Assembly: GCF_018812025.1 (NCBI RefSeq)
Contig: NC_063049.1
Span: forward strand, 13,674,258 to 13,738,257
Source of the DNA: Megalobrama amblycephala
Taxonomy: Eukaryota; Chordata; Actinopteri; Cypriniformes; Xenocyprididae
Length of the DNA: 64,000 bases
Direction of reading: 5' to 3'
Made by a program: the position numbers and the translations under genes. This document shows, in pieces, positions 25,701 to 37,149 of this stretch. The notes beneath the pieces are model-generated. The model did no database searches and had not been told where the DNA came from. It worked only from the letters and a program-made list of their open reading frames with translations. Position 1 is the stretch's first letter. The number at the start of each line of letters is the position of its first letter.

Positions 25701-28700
25701 AATGAAAAGTATTTATTTCACATTTAATGGTCTCCATCAGTGGCCAGTGTTGGTTTATGGAAATGATTATGACTCTCCAATAAGCTGACATTTCCTGTTA
25801 CCAGATGCTTGTTAGAAAGGGATTTTTATTTGAAAAATGTTCGTCTAGTATTGCCGGTGTTTTGTACACATGGTGTTGACGGAGAGCTGTATAATCATTA
25901 GTGCTGCACACAAAGTTTGTTGGAAGGTTTTGTAAGTGCAGCAGGTTTCAGGCTTTAATTCTGATGGGCCGCCCTCACTATCACACAGTCCCATGAGAGA
26001 GCTCTGCAGACACACACACACACTGTTTCCCACTGCATCTAATTGCTTGACTTTCCTCAGGGCACAGAGCTGTTTTCAGACTTTTACTAATGTAAAGAAA
26101 CTCAGAACTCTGGGTCCAAACAAGTAAACATGGCACAAGTTTCAGCTGTTATGGTGTGGTGCTTCACAACATCACTAACATCTCTGCAGTCCTGGGTGCC
26201 TTGTTGTTCTGCCCCAGAAGTGAAAACTCAATTTTGTTCCTATTAGATGTAGAAACTGTTGATGTCTTTATTCTTACCAGGAAATGGAAATCAAAAAAAT
26301 GGCCAAGACTGGAAACAGAGAAGCCTGCAAGATACTAGCCAAACAGCTCGTACAGCTTAGGAAACAGAAGAACCGAACCTACGCCGTAAGCTCTAAGGTC
26401 ACATCCATGTCCACGCAGACGAAAGTCATGAACTCTCAGATGAAGATGGCTGGAGCCATGTCTACCACAGCGAAGGTAAGACCCTTAATCCTCCCAATGG
26501 ATCTGCGAGACTCCTGGATCAGTTATTCCATTGCTCAACACAAAACCCTTCAACATTCCCAGTCAGGGGCCCCCCCCCCCCCCTACCCCCACACCCTGAT
26601 GACGGCTTTGTATTATTCACACGTAGCCCGATGTGTTCCCGGGAAGTGCTGGAAAAACAGAATCCCTTATGTAGCAAAGCACTTCAAAAGAATCCTTAAA
26701 CAGGGTTTAATTATCATGTTGTTGGGGAGCTCCTTACTTCTCATTTTGACCCAGTTTTGTAGTTTCTGCTCTACTTTTATAAAGATCTCATATCTCAAAT
26801 TCTCTGTGTATTAATTCACACTCTTCTCATTATTGCTCATTTAGAGTTTTTCCCATGATGCTTGTACAAAATAATAGGAGCCATATGATTGTTTTATGGA
26901 GCTTAAGATTTGGAGCCTATGGAGCTTTCTTCTTTGAAGCAAATTAATAAAGTAGCATATTTTTCAATAAATGTAGGACAACAAAAGGACATTGTAGATG
27001 CAGTGTATATTGTTTTAAGCACGCTCTCTTAAAGACTTGTTTAATAAGATCTGACCAGAAAAAGCACCTTGTGAATTTTATTTTATTTTTGCTTTTATGA
27101 ATTATAAGATAATTTAAGCAACCCCTAATTGAAATTTAAACTAAAGCTGTTAAAAGACGATGATTGTGATGATTTCAATTTTTATTTCCTGTTTTCATTT
27201 CATTTTTGGTAAAATTTTTAGTAATTTTGTTGTCTTTTTGTCAATTTATTTGCTTTTTTTTCTAATATGGATATTTAATTTTTATTAGTGATATTTCATT
27301 TTTTGTTATTTTAGTACATTGAGTTGGCAACTAGATGAAATAATATATGTTAAGGTATTTTTAACATTATATTTTATTTTATTTCAAGTATTGTCAATCA
27401 TTAATCATCAAGTCAATCATTAATATATTTAATCATCTTCCTACCTAGCCTAATTGTTACATTTTAATTTTTTGCATGAGATGGGTATAAGTTCATTTAT
27501 TTTGATTTGAATAAGGAGACAATTTCACAGTCTGCACTTCTAATGCACACACTTCACAAAGCTTGTCTTATCTTTACCAATCACTACAGGCATGTCGTAT
27601 CCTCACATAAAATGCAATTTCAGCCAATTAAATTAAGTCTCTGACTGCTCATTGATGGGGTGTTGTTTTTCTCACCCGTTTGCAAGCCGTTCCTGTACTC
27701 AAACAAAAGATTCATTGTGTCTGTATCCAATCCATATTGTATGAGGAAGGAAGCTATTAATATTTCCTCACCCAACTGTTATTGTGTATTTGTAGTCACT
27801 AGTCAGTCATAAGGAGGTAGCTGGTGTAATAGATATGAGATGGGTGATAATGAGGCTGTGTGTAAATAATTCTCTGTAATCAGATAGGACTCTTCCTGTG
27901 TGTCTGCCCTGCCACAGTGCTAGAGACCCAGCGGGACAGTAAAATAGACTTCTCTCCATGCGACCTATTTTTATGTTCTGTCATCTACTTACTGTACTCC
28001 CCTCCTCACCAAATGGTGTGATGTCGAAATTTATGTTGAGCTGCATTCAAAATGTATTCGTCCGTGGTGGATTTTTGTCAGAGCTTGTGTTATTTTTATT
28101 ACCGTTTGTGCACCGTAAGGACGCTCTATTTATTCTCCGGGAATGTGATGGATTGCTTGAACTCTCTCTGTCTCTCAGACTATGCAGACTGTCAATAAAA
28201 GAATGGACCCCAAGAAGACGCTACAGACGATGCAGGACTTCCAAAAGGAGAACTTGAAAATGGGAATGACGGAGGACATGCGTAAGTGGTTCTAAAATGG
28301 TGGATCTCTTTCTTCTGGTTATTTTTCAGCAGTGCAAAAACTATACTAAATGCTATCTGGACTATGTAAGATTACTGTATATGGCGAGTTTCATTGTATT
28401 TTTTTAAATTCAGATCACCATATAATTATGCTTTATCAGGATAGCTAAATAAATAGGCTTATCAGCACTTCCCATATTTCACTTTACATCAAAATGCCTG
28501 GTGTGGTGTTCAGTCAAGTTTGGCAAAAATATCAGTCATTTGGTAGAAGCAGCTAAATTATGCAGGCGCCAACCTGGGCAGGCTGTGTGACATGCCCTCA
28601 TTTTCAGAAACCATGTATAAACCCCATAAAGTAAATGATAATTTGTGCACACAATGAGTTCTGTGCCATGAATCGTTGGCAACAAACAGCATGAAACCAT

Positions 28701-30993
28701 TGAAATTCATTATTGCGCAATTAACAGTTTTGGCACTGTGTTGACTCACTACTAGTTTTGAGTAACTAGAACTTATGACAAAAATTATTGTCCACATTGT
28801 AGCCAAACATGGCCAATTTAAGCCGGGTTCACACTGTGCGATTTTGGCCATGATATGGCCGTCTGAAACAAATTTTGATTCCTCGGATCCTAGACTGAAA
28901 TTGGAAGTGTTTGATCATTAGTTTGACATGTTTACTGACAGCCGATTTATGACCATTGCAATCAGATTTTACCTCCAACAAAATTCTGTGTGACTTCTCC
29001 TACGACAACCATCAAATCAAAAACCAATAGGAGCGCAGAACCTAATGACGCAATTAGTGAGACAACAACAAACCACCACTTGCTTGTTTTCCAGTTTTCT
29101 TTTTAAGAGAAGCCATGATCAAAATTAAAGTGTTAGTTCACCCAAAAATGAAATTTCTGTCATTAAGTACTCACTCTCATGTCGTTTCAAACCTGTAAGA
29201 CCTTCTATCTTCAGAACACAAATTAAGATATTTTTGATGAAATCCATAGACAGCAATTTAATGGCCACTGTCAATGTCCAGAAAGGTACTAAAGACATCT
29301 TTAAAATAGTTCGTGACTGCAGTGGTTCAACCTTAATTTTATGAAGCGACGAGAATACTTTTTGACGTAGAACCTGGAAGCGCTGAACTGTGTTTACAAC
29401 ATAAACAGCATAGGAGAATGACACAGAAGAGAAGATATCGCGACAAAAAGCATTCGTCGCTTCATAAAATTAAGGTTGAACAACCGCAGTAACGTCGACT
29501 ATTTTAACGATGTCTTTAGTACCTTTTTTGGACCTTGAAAGTGGTGATTATATTGCTATCTATGGACGAGTCATATAACTCTCAGATTTCATCAAAAATA
29601 TCTTAATTTGTGTTCTAAAGATGAATGTGAGGGTGAGTAATTAATGACAGAATTTTCATTTTTGGGTGAACTAACCCTTTAACACTAGAGATTGTTTATG
29701 TTTGCTAGCCACCATTTTTATCCCACATAAAAATGCAGCTCATGTCACTGAACGTGTCGGATTGATAATGTAAACGTCCATTTTTAACGCATCTTGACTG
29801 ATGTACAGTCTGACATTAATGACAACTGAGATCCCACAGTGTGACATGACTTGATGTAACTGATGTTCGTATAGTCTGACAAGCAACAGTCATAAAGGAC
29901 TATTATAAATCGTACAGCGTGCATCCGGCTTTAGGCAGGAAGAGATGGTCTGACCATCCTGTAAAGCAACCAACCTCAGTTTATTTTGTTTTTATGTGCC
30001 GTTTAAGGTGGATTGTACAGAAAACACTGAAAAGAAAAGAAAAATAGGAAACAGAATAATTTCTTGGCGAAATATACAGTTTTTAAGGATATTGAATTTA
30101 TTATTAATTAGTTAAAATAATTTGAATTAATCTGTAGTAAGTGCTTCAAACAAAACTCTTAAAAACTTTTTTAAAGATTTGATGCCTCAAACCTGGCAAA
30201 CTTTGTCATATCCAGCAAGCTCATCCGTAAACCATCTTTGTTTCCAGGTGGTTTAATTGCATCTGGATCCTAAAGCAAAACCAGTTGAGAATCACCGGTC
30301 TAGAGATTAGGTTATTCTGTCGACTTTCACCAACTTGTACAAATTTCTGTCCACAGTCAATGATACACTGGATGAGATTTTTGATGAATCAGGCGACGAG
30401 GAAGAATGCCAGGACATCGTGAACCAGGTGCTTGATGAGATCGGCATAGAGATCGCAGGAAAGGTTAGACGCTTTCTTTTTGTCTGCACTGTTCTAGCGA
30501 CAGCCCCAGCGGCTGCTTTCAGCAGATGGCAGGACTCTGGCTGTGCCTGTGATTACTGTAGGCCTTTTTTTAGATTCATGAGATGCAGAATCATCATATC
30601 TGATTGCAGCAGATGTGTATTCCCTTGGGCCAAAATGTAACACTCATATTCCACAGATTCTTTGTCCTGTTTTCCCCAAATAAAGTGCTCGGGCTCTGTT
30701 GTTGTAGAACATTTGGCGTAAACAATGAACATATTTGATTTGGTGCTACATCTATTCCCCAAAACAACAATTAAACGGAGGCTTATGCTGGTAGAGTTTT
30801 AGCACCAGGTGATCTGTGAAATCTGAAGTTTTACTGCTCTAATAAAGGGCTCCAATTGTTATTGTTTCCGCAGATGGTAAGAGCCCCGTCAGCAGGAAAG
30901 ATCCTCCCTGGCGCCTCCCCAGCAAAGTCTAAAGCTGCCACCATTTCAGACGCTGAGATCGAGAGACAGCTGAAGGCTCTGGGAATGGACTAA
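16598..30993 (+). CDS. chmp2b: Charged multivesicular body protein 2B (ESCRT-III subunit)
   Basis: ESCRT-III subunit that polymerises on endosomal and other membranes and recruits the ATPase VPS4 for scission (known of the family; truncating human mutations cause frontotemporal dementia). Six coding exons join in phase: 16598-16631, 19925-20016, 26281-26475, 28179-28281, 30357-30463, 30874-30993 (34+92+195+103+107+120 nt), giving 216 aa against 213 in human. N-terminal MASLFKKKTVDDIIKEQ and the basic helical core (ALERQERQM, KKMAKTGNREACK, SKVTSMSTQTKVMNSQMKMA) are unmistakable. Residues 142-175 are the acidic helix (DEIFDESGDEEECQ, then DIVNQVLDEIGIEIAGK). The C-terminus ISDAEIERQLKALGMD at 201-216 is the MIT-interacting motif for VPS4. 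All junctions are GT-AG. The gene is tail-to-tail with pou1f1 and looks intact. Confidence 0.97.
17955..18800 (+). repeat. 81-bp minisatellite of splice-acceptor-like units in chmp2b intron 1
   Basis: About ten tandem units, each reading TTAACTAACTTAACTTG, then GTTTTTCTTTTCAG, then TCATGTTCTCATTTTTAATA. AGs end at 17992, 18074, 18157, 18239, 18315, 18396, 18478, 18559, 18640, 18723 and 18785. Unit length is mostly 81-83 bp. The hydrophobic open frame at 18481-18696 is a by-product of the 27-codon period. Confidence 0.9.
19671..19725. repeat. (TA)n microsatellite
   Basis: About 27 TA dinucleotides, 200 bases before chmp2b exon 2. Confidence 0.95.
19925..20016 (+). CDS. chmp2b: chmp2b coding exon 2
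   Basis: Acceptor CATCCTGTCACAG ends at 19924; encodes DIIKEQSKELRGTQRQITRD and AALERQERQM; donor ATG|GTAAGT. 92 nt, ends phase 0. Confidence 0.97.
20720..20990. repeat. Interspersed repeat in chmp2b intron 2
   Basis: Reverse-oriented relative of 14440-14690, sharing the GAACAAGAAAAAATGTAGG / CATGAGGGCGGG-type core. Another copy at about 25060-25260. Confidence 0.6.
21568..22504. mobile_element. TTAA-flanked DNA transposon, family B, copy 1
   Basis: TTAA at 21564-21567 and 22505-22508; ends AGGTGCCCTAGAATTAAAAA and GACGTTCTACAGCACCT are roughly inverted at the tip (AGGTGC/GCACCT). About 937 bp in chmp2b intron 2; no long ORF. Confidence 0.75.
23380..24035. mobile_element. TTAA-flanked DNA transposon, family B, copy 2 (shorter)
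   Basis: Same orientation and closely similar to 21568-22504 but lacks the middle block holding ATTTGCATATGCCAGCTC. TTAA remains at 24036-24039 only; the left flank TTAC is altered. Confidence 0.75.
24085..24520. repeat. Reverse copy of the 41-460 interspersed repeat
   Basis: Contains CAGCATCATTACTCCAGTCT and TGTCACATGATCCTTCAGAA, the reverse complement of the diagnostic block in the 41-460 copy. Lies in chmp2b intron 2. Confidence 0.75.
25278..25387. repeat. Hairpin repeat in chmp2b intron 2
   Basis: Arms TAGTCAACACTTGAAGCGGA..TCATCAAAGATGTCCTAA and TTAGGACAACTTTGATGAAA..TTTTGACTA are inverted over nearly 50 bases with a loop of about 12. Confidence 0.8.
26281..26475 (+). CDS. chmp2b: chmp2b coding exon 3
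   Basis: Acceptor TTCTTACCAG ends at 26280; 65 codons from EMEIKKMAK to AGAMSTTAK; donor AAG|GTAAGA. The open frame continues into the intron to 26814 but that extension is not coding. Confidence 0.97.
26560..26584 (+). repeat. Poly(C) run just after chmp2b exon 3
   Basis: CCCCCCCCCCCCCC with flanking C-rich bases about 90 bases past the donor. Confidence 0.9.
28179..28281 (+). CDS. chmp2b: chmp2b coding exon 4
   Basis: Acceptor CTGTCTCTCAG ends at 28178; encodes TMQTVNKRMDPKKTLQTMQD, FQKENLKMGMTEDM; donor C|GTAAGT. 103 nt, leaves phase 1. Confidence 0.97.
28820..29931. mobile_element. DNA transposon in chmp2b intron 4, split by a second element
   Basis: Ends AAGCCGGGTTCACACTGTGC and GCGTGCATCCGGCTT are imperfect inverted repeats. 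The middle is occupied by the TTAA element at 29129-29678. Confidence 0.65.
29129..29678. mobile_element. TTAA-flanked inverted-repeat transposon, family C, copy 1
   Basis: TTAA at 29125-29128 and 29679-29682. Ends AGTGTTAGTTCACCCAAAAA and TTTTTGGGTGAACTAACCCT are inverted, and the inversion continues inward (TTATGAAGCGACGAGAATAC against GTCGCTTCATAA), so the element is close to a palindrome. Confidence 0.8.
30357..30463 (+). CDS. chmp2b: chmp2b coding exon 5
   Basis: Acceptor TTCTGTCCACAG ends at 30356; encodes the acidic LNDTLDEIFDESGDEEE block and DIVNQVLDEIGIEIAGK; donor AAG|GTTAGA is weaker than the others. Ends phase 0. Confidence 0.96.
30874..30993 (+). CDS. chmp2b: chmp2b coding exon 6 (MIT-interacting motif, stop)
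   Basis: Acceptor TTGTTTCCGCAG ends at 30873; 39 codons with the variable linker and terminal AEIERQLKALGMD, then TAA at 30991-30993. Confidence 0.96.
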   Translation: MVRAPSAGKILPGASPAKSKAATISDAEIERQLKALGMD

Positions 30994-31570
30994 ATCTCTT
31001 CACCCTCCACACCTGTGCACCCACTGCCACCAAAAGACTGAGTTCATAGTGGGAACAGGGAGTGTCCAAGTAATAAATGAAGGAAAACTCTCAACAAACA
31101 TACTCTTGTTAGAGTATCGCAATGAGTCACTGGAGTGGATTCATTGGTCAGTTATATACAGCAGATCACAGTCTAGATGTTTTGACAAAATGCGCACTCA
31201 AACTGACATGCTCTCTAATTCTGCTGCACATAGTGTAGGGTTTAAAGGTGAAGTATCTAATTTTTGCACCACTAGTGGCTCCAAATGGAATTGCACTGTT
31301 TTGTTTTGAGCAGCATGACTGGCACAACATCATCTCAACCAATAGTGTGAGCTTGGGGCGGGGCTATCTGTTTGAGCATCCAATGGCAGATTAAGGGGAG
31401 GGTTTGAAAAATCAATAGGTGTGTTCAACTTGAAGCGACGCTGTGCAGACCGACCGGTGTATGACATGAAAGTACTGCGAGAGCTATTAGAGAGCAGACG
31501 GCTCCTTATGCGTTTAAATTGCTCTCGCGGTACTTTAATGTCATACACCAATCGGTCGAAGCACACCTAA

Positions 31571-32723
31571 TGGCTGTATTCAAAATCATATACTTCACCA
31601 AGTAGTAGCCGCAAAAACAGTATGTGAAAGGAGTAGTATGTCCGAAGTGTTCATGAAACAGTAGCCGGAAAGTACTCTGATGACCTACTACTTCCTTCTT
31701 TCCTACTATTTCTATGTCCGAAATCGCACACTGTATAGTAGGTACTATGTTTGGTTTGAAAATATAGCCTCATTTCCACCAAAATATCCCAGAACAGTTT
31801 GTCCCAGGAACTGTTTTTCCCCCAGACCTGTTGCTGTCTGGCTTTCCATCACGGTCTAAAGTACCGGAAAGATTAAGTCCAGTGACATAGAACTGCGCTC
31901 GACCTTCCAGTTCCCGCTGGATTTCGTCTTCTACATAAAAGCTCAATAAAAATATATCATATTTTTAAACTCCATTGTTGATTTTAATAGCAAACAACTC
32001 TTACTACACGCACCGCAACAGACTTTTAAAAATGGTGGTTTTAAAAATGCGTGAAGTCAACCAATCAAAATCCTGCATGAACTCAATCAATTAGCATGTT
32101 CAATGCCCAATGCCAAAGTTCCTGAACTTTGAAAAAGTACTACCTTGCTAGCAGGGACTTTCTGAGGGGCGAATTTTAACTCGGCACTTCATTTAGACCC
32201 TGGTCCCTGCAGTCGTAACTCACTGAGAACCACCCCAAAGTCCCGTAGTTCCTGCGGTGGAAACATGGCTTTGCTTTGCGACCATTAAAAAAGTATGTTC
32301 TAGTATGAATGTGTGTAGTATGAATAAAATTCGAAATGAATGAAATATGACCAACGATGTCAGTTGTTTCGCTTCACTGCCATTGATAAATCCTCTCCTC
32401 TGGACTCATGGGATAGTAAAAGGGATGGTAATAGACCATTGGTTGTGAGAGTCTTAGTGGAAGTAGAAGATCTTTAGGGTACTTTTCACCTAATGATTTT
32501 CAAATACCATGTATTCGGACATACTGCTCTGTTGGTGAATTGTTTTTCGCATACTGTTCTATATAGTAGGGAATTATTCAATTTCGGATGCAGTACATGG
32601 TGAATATGTTCATACTACACATTCATACTACATAGAATGTACTTTTTTAATAATCATGAAGAGTTTACTTATTCAAAAGTAGTACCTACTCACTCAGAGA
32701 GTATGTGATTTCGGGGACAGCCA
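31571..32723. mobile_element. Middle transposon of the nest
   Basis: Ends TGGCTGTATTCAAAATCATA and GTATGTGATTTCGGGGACAG are imperfect inverted repeats. Interrupted by 31767-32269. Confidence 0.65.
31767..32269. mobile_element. Innermost transposon of the nest
   Basis: Ends GCCTCATTTCCACC and GGTGGAAACATGGC are inverted. About 500 bp, no ORF. Confidence 0.6.
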
Positions 32724-33429
32724 TTATTTTTGCTGCAAAAATTACACCGTTCACTTTTAACTTAAAGGGTGCTATCACTGTGGTAACAAATTGTCTTTAA
32801 ATCCTTTAAATGTACACCAACATTGGAAGATTTTGGAACGGCATGGGATTCCCATGTGTTATAGGGCTAATCATCTCAAATACGTGTCATGTTAGTCAAA
32901 AGATGCTCATTACGTGTATTTTTATGTCTTTTTAGGTTGTGTATGACTTAAGGAAGTAAGTTAAGGAAAACGGTTTCATTCGCAGTGAGGTTTGTTATAA
33001 AATCAGTATTTCTTACTTACAAAAATATCATGCATGAGAATCTTTGTTGAAATGATAATGATAATGTGATTAAGTCTTATCAACCTTGAAACAATGCAAC
33101 CATTGAGAACCTTCAACTGTTTGGTGAGTGATGATTTTGTAGGTAAAACTAAATAAAAAAAAAATTATAGTTCCAGAATGGTCACATTTAAACTTTTAAA
33201 ACATTTTAAAAACTGCCGCAATTTAGGTGACAGCCTTGCACATATATTCCCTTACTGTTACAAACTTGTACTGTTTTTAAAGCAGTTGATGAGTGTAATT
33301 TGCATAAAGCCTCAAGTTTATTGAAGTATTGTGTTCACGAGAGGTGGACAATACTGTGTGAATGAAAACAGTGTTACTGACGACATATCTGCTCAACTTT
33401 GATTTGTGTCTTCCCAACTGCACTGCATT

Positions 33430-33645
33430 CTCAACTGGGCTTCTAAAGATAACGGTTCTTTATTGGAATTGATGGTTCCATTAAGAAACTTTAACATCCA
33501 TGGAACCTTTCCATTCCAAAAAAGATTCTTTATAAAAGGTTCTTCAGATTATTAAAACGGTCTTCACACTTCACAATTCTTTTAAGAACTGTTTACTGAA
33601 AGGTTCTATGGGGAACCAAAAAATGGTTCTTCTATGGCATCACTG
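33430..33645. repeat. AAAGAACC-type interspersed repeat
   Basis: Repeats of GGTTCTTTATTGGAATTGAT, AAAAGGTTCTTCAG and GGGGAACCAAAAAATGGTTC; related to about 6830-6970. Between here and 35635, apart from the poly(A) signal, I see only AT-rich sequence. Confidence 0.6.
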
Positions 33646-34269
33646 CAAAGTCCCTGGGATTGTAGAAAGTGCTAACCATAATGTAATTGTAGCTGATTTA
33701 CGGCTGGAATACACCGCGTGACTTTTGTACAGATTTGTGCCACGATTTTTTAGTCTGGACAAGTCAACGTTAGCTGCTGAAAGTCAAAGCCAGTCTCCAG
33801 ACGTTTAATTCTCTCCCACTGGAGCACGTTGGATTTTGCAGAAAAGTGTGTTGTGTAGAGACTCTGATGTTTTTAAGCTTGAGACTCTGATTCCATCCTG
33901 TTGGAGGAAGTAAAACATGTCTTATATTTTGAGCCCATCATTAAAAAAAAAACAAATTGTTTTCATTTGTTTCAAGGCTAATGTTTCTTGTTTGTTGTGT
34001 TCAGAACGATTTGAATGTCTGGTAGTGTATGATCCTCAGTCGTTTAGTGTATGATGCCCAGTTTTCTCTTTAACCATTTACAAAGTCAGCAATGATGCCT
34101 AATGTTTTAAAGTCTGTTCATATTTTAAAAGTCCTATAGGGTATTAAAGCTTTTTTTCCCCCAACTTCATCTGTACATACTTCTCAACAGGGTTAAAAAA
34201 GGTTCTTTCATTCTAACCAATACAGTGTGTATATGAATGTACAGTTTGCTTTGATTTGATTTTCTAATT

Positions 34270-34275
34270 AATAAA
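34270..34275 (+). terminator. Candidate distal poly(A) signal of chmp2b
   Basis: AATAAA preceded by TGTA motifs (TGTGTATATGAATGTACA) and followed within 35 bases by a GT-rich stretch (GGTGTGTAAC), the normal mammalian-type arrangement. Its use would give a 3' UTR of about 3.3 kb containing a transposon nest. A nearer AATAAA at 31073-31078 would give a very short one. Confidence 0.4.
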
Positions 34276-35635
34276 GTACCTTCATATTGTGAGTAATTGG
34301 TGTGTAACATGTATTTCAGCATTTAACAATCATATCATTTGTACAATCATGAAGATGCCAACTAAAAACAAGAGGTTGGCCTGTACTGAACTGTTAAACG
34401 GTGGGAAACCTTTAAGCTGAGTGTTATGAACCTCTACAATTGTCCTAATGGCCTTTTAGAGCATTTCATATTTCATTAAATTAGACATCATTATTCATAA
34501 TCATAATGAAACATGATTTTTAAATAAGGTCCTAATGAGTTTGTAGAGTGACCTTTCTTAAATGAGCCATGGTGCAGTCCATTAATTTCCAAGTAATTTA
34601 ATGAGGTATGGATGTGTAACTGCTGCAAGCGTTCCTGCAGAACCTGCTGGAATACATACGGACAATCCAGCGTTTTATTGTTTTCTCAGTGATCATATTT
34701 ATGTATGATACAGTATATACTGAAAATGTCAAACCCTGTCCACATTATCCCAGAGTATACTGTATTTATTGCGTTATTAGATCGTATCGGGTGGTTAGAG
34801 GTGTGTTGCTGACACAGTCAATGGCAAGAGATGATGATCATATAGATCATCACCCATATCTCTCTGCTGAGAGCGGTTGTGTGCAGGTGAGAGGCTGTGC
34901 TACCTCATTATTACTCTGTCAGGAACAATGTAATACTGTAAATAATCCCTCAGTAAATCCCAGCAGGGCTCTGATGATACCACTGTATGCAGTAGACACC
35001 GAATTAAATTAACACACGCCACATATACACACATGATAGATGCTTAATTCCCTCCCATTGGAATGATGTTTGATAATGTTTAATAATCTGAATCACAACA
35101 CACTTACCATGTTGTTACGATTCATGCGAAGCATGTAATTCACATAATAATGCCCAACAGATTGTTGCAGAGCAGCTAATGACTTGCAGGATCTTTTGAT
35201 AATATGACAAACCAGGCATGACCACAATATTAGTCATTTATTTGGACAAATTCATCATTTCTATACAAATGACATCTCAAAAAAGGTTGGGCTGCTTCAT
35301 ACAAAACTCTACAGTGCAATCACACATTTCCAGGATGTGTTTTCAGTTGTTTTTAGATTATTTGCATATTTTGCTAATATATTAAACTTTGATTGGAATG
35401 TATTTAAATATATTAACGATGAATAAATTATTTTAACAATATTAAAAAGTATCAAGATGCTATTATGTACTTTTAAATGTAGAAAACCATCACAAAGATC
35501 CTATTTTAGAGCACAAACACTCTTAAAAAAAATGTTAAAATGTCTGTTAACTGCTCAAGTTTAGATTTCAATGAGGCTGCTTAAATTCCCTTATAATTCG
35601 TAAAGCAATAAAACGCAAAATAATAATAATAATAA

Positions 35636-35966
35636 TGTAACACGGTTCATAGATGTGGGAAGAAGGAGGCGGGAACCGGCGAACGTTCAACAAAACTTTA
35701 ATATAAAATAAACAAAGAACAAAACGAAAGTAATGCCGGCAGACCCTCGCGGACGTCTGCCGGCCACACAAACATAATAAAACGTAAAATAAAGTCCAGG
35801 CCTGGTCCTCTCTCGTCCTTCACTGATGTCGCTCCTCCTTTTATGCCTCCGGAGCTCCTCCGTGAGAGACTCGAGGCCGGCACGCCTCGCAGGTGACGCT
35901 CATTATCACTCGCGTCACCGGCCTCGCGCCGTTCCCTCACGGCTCTCGCCCGCCCTGCTCGTCACA
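35636..35966 (-). repeat. 3' LTR of the TRIM-like element
   Basis: 331 bp, identical by eye to 36616-36946. In element orientation it begins TGTGACGAGCAGG and ends CCGTGTTACA. It contains the palindrome GGCAGACCCTCGCGGACGTC-type block TGCCGGC..GCCGGCC. Confidence 0.9.
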
Positions 35967-36615
35967 TACCCCCAACGCCCCTCGCAGGCCGGGGGTACTC
36001 CCGCGACTGCGCTTACTCCCCCCGGGGCCTGTCTCGGCGGCCGCAGCACCTGGGGGTAAGGACAGACGAGACGAGAGAAAGGAGACGGAAGCAAGGGGAG
36101 CGACAGGACGAGAGAGGGAGAGAGGAAAAAGAAAGAAAAAAAAAAAATTCTTGGTCCGGTTCCCAGACACACTGCCGCCCGGTCCTCAGCCAGCCGGGAG
36201 GCTCTTCCTCGCGGTGCCATGCGGTGGCACTGGACGCTCGGTGGACGGCCCGATCCTCGACCGCCTCCTGGCGGCCGGCGATGGCTCCTCCGACTGAGGG
36301 CAGCCGGCAGCGAGTCCCCCGTCCCCTGCTCCTCCCCTTCATGGCGGACGGCAGCAGGCTCCGGCCCACGGCAGACGGCGGCGACTCCTCCGCTCCCTCC
36401 AGGTCCAGGACGGCAGCCACCCCACCTCGTCCCAGGAGCACGGCATCCGGGTCTCCGTCCCACCTTTCACAAGGCTCCAGCACCACCGCCTCGGGCAGCC
36501 TCTCGCGGTCTACACACACTCCCGCGCTGCCCGAACTCCGCAGCACCGCGATCCCCCTCAGCAGCGAGGGCTCTTCGACAGCATGTCCCTCCTTCCTCCC
36601 GGGTTTCGGCACCAA

Positions 36616-36946
36616 TGTAACACGGTTCATAGATGTGGGAAGAAGGAGGCGGGAACCGGCGAACGTTCAACAAAACTTTAATATAAAATAAACAAAGAAC
36701 AAAACGAAAGTAATGCCGGCAGACCCTCGCGGACGTCTGCCGGCCACACAAACATAATAAAACGTAAAATAAAGTCCAGGCCTGGTCCTCTCTCGTCCTT
36801 CACTGATGTCGCTCCTCCTTTTATGCCTCCGGAGCTCCTCCGTGAGAGACTCGAGGCCGGCACGCCTCGCAGGTGACGCTCATTATCACTCGCGTCACCG
36901 GCCTCGCGCCGTTCCCTCACGGCTCTCGCCCGCCCTGCTCGTCACA
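36616..36946 (-). repeat. 5' LTR of the TRIM-like element
   Basis: Second 331-bp LTR, adjacent to the primer-binding site at 36597-36614. Confidence 0.9.
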
Positions 36947-37149
36947 AATAATAATAATAATAATTGCATTAGCCTATATAACACAATATCAAATGAACTG
37001 CTGTTTATTTTAACCTTTTCAAACATGACATTTAACAAAATTTGGCAAAATTTAAATAATAAAACTGAATATAAAATATTAAAAGAAAGTATTGTGACAC
37101 GGCTGTGTCCAAAATCGCCCCCTGTACCCTTAGGGACAGCCATTTGTAG

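Larger units (their letters stand above)
31246..32756. mobile_element. TTAA-flanked transposon, family D (outer shell of a triple nest)
   Basis: TTAA at 31242-31245 and 32757-32760; ends AGGTGAAGTATCTAATTTTT and GCAAAAATTACACCGTTCAC-type are inverted. Interrupted by 31571-32723. Lies just past the chmp2b stop. Confidence 0.65.
35636..36946 (-). mobile_element. Miniature non-coding LTR retrotransposon (TRIM-like), intact
   Basis: Two direct 331-bp LTRs (35636-35966 and 36616-36946) look identical by eye, start TG and end CA, and are flanked by AATAA on both sides (target duplication inside an AAT repeat). Read on the minus strand, the 5' LTR is followed at 36614-36597 by TGGTGCCGAAACCCGGGA, which matches the 3' end of tRNA-Phe as a primer-binding site. 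The 649-bp interior is strongly GC-rich, has a long pyrimidine tract, and ends GTTGGGGGTA next to the 3' LTR. Open frames of 133-205 codons exist in several frames on both strands but show no gag, protease, RT or integrase motif. It must borrow proteins to move. Confidence 0.88.

Noticed and set aside
26284..26814. 176-codon open frame taken as a separate gene
   Set aside because: It is chmp2b exon 3 read through its donor into the intron.
36013..36630. 205-codon and other long frames inside the LTR element
   Set aside because: GC-rich sequence has few stops, frames overlap on both strands, and no gag, protease, RT or integrase motif is visible.
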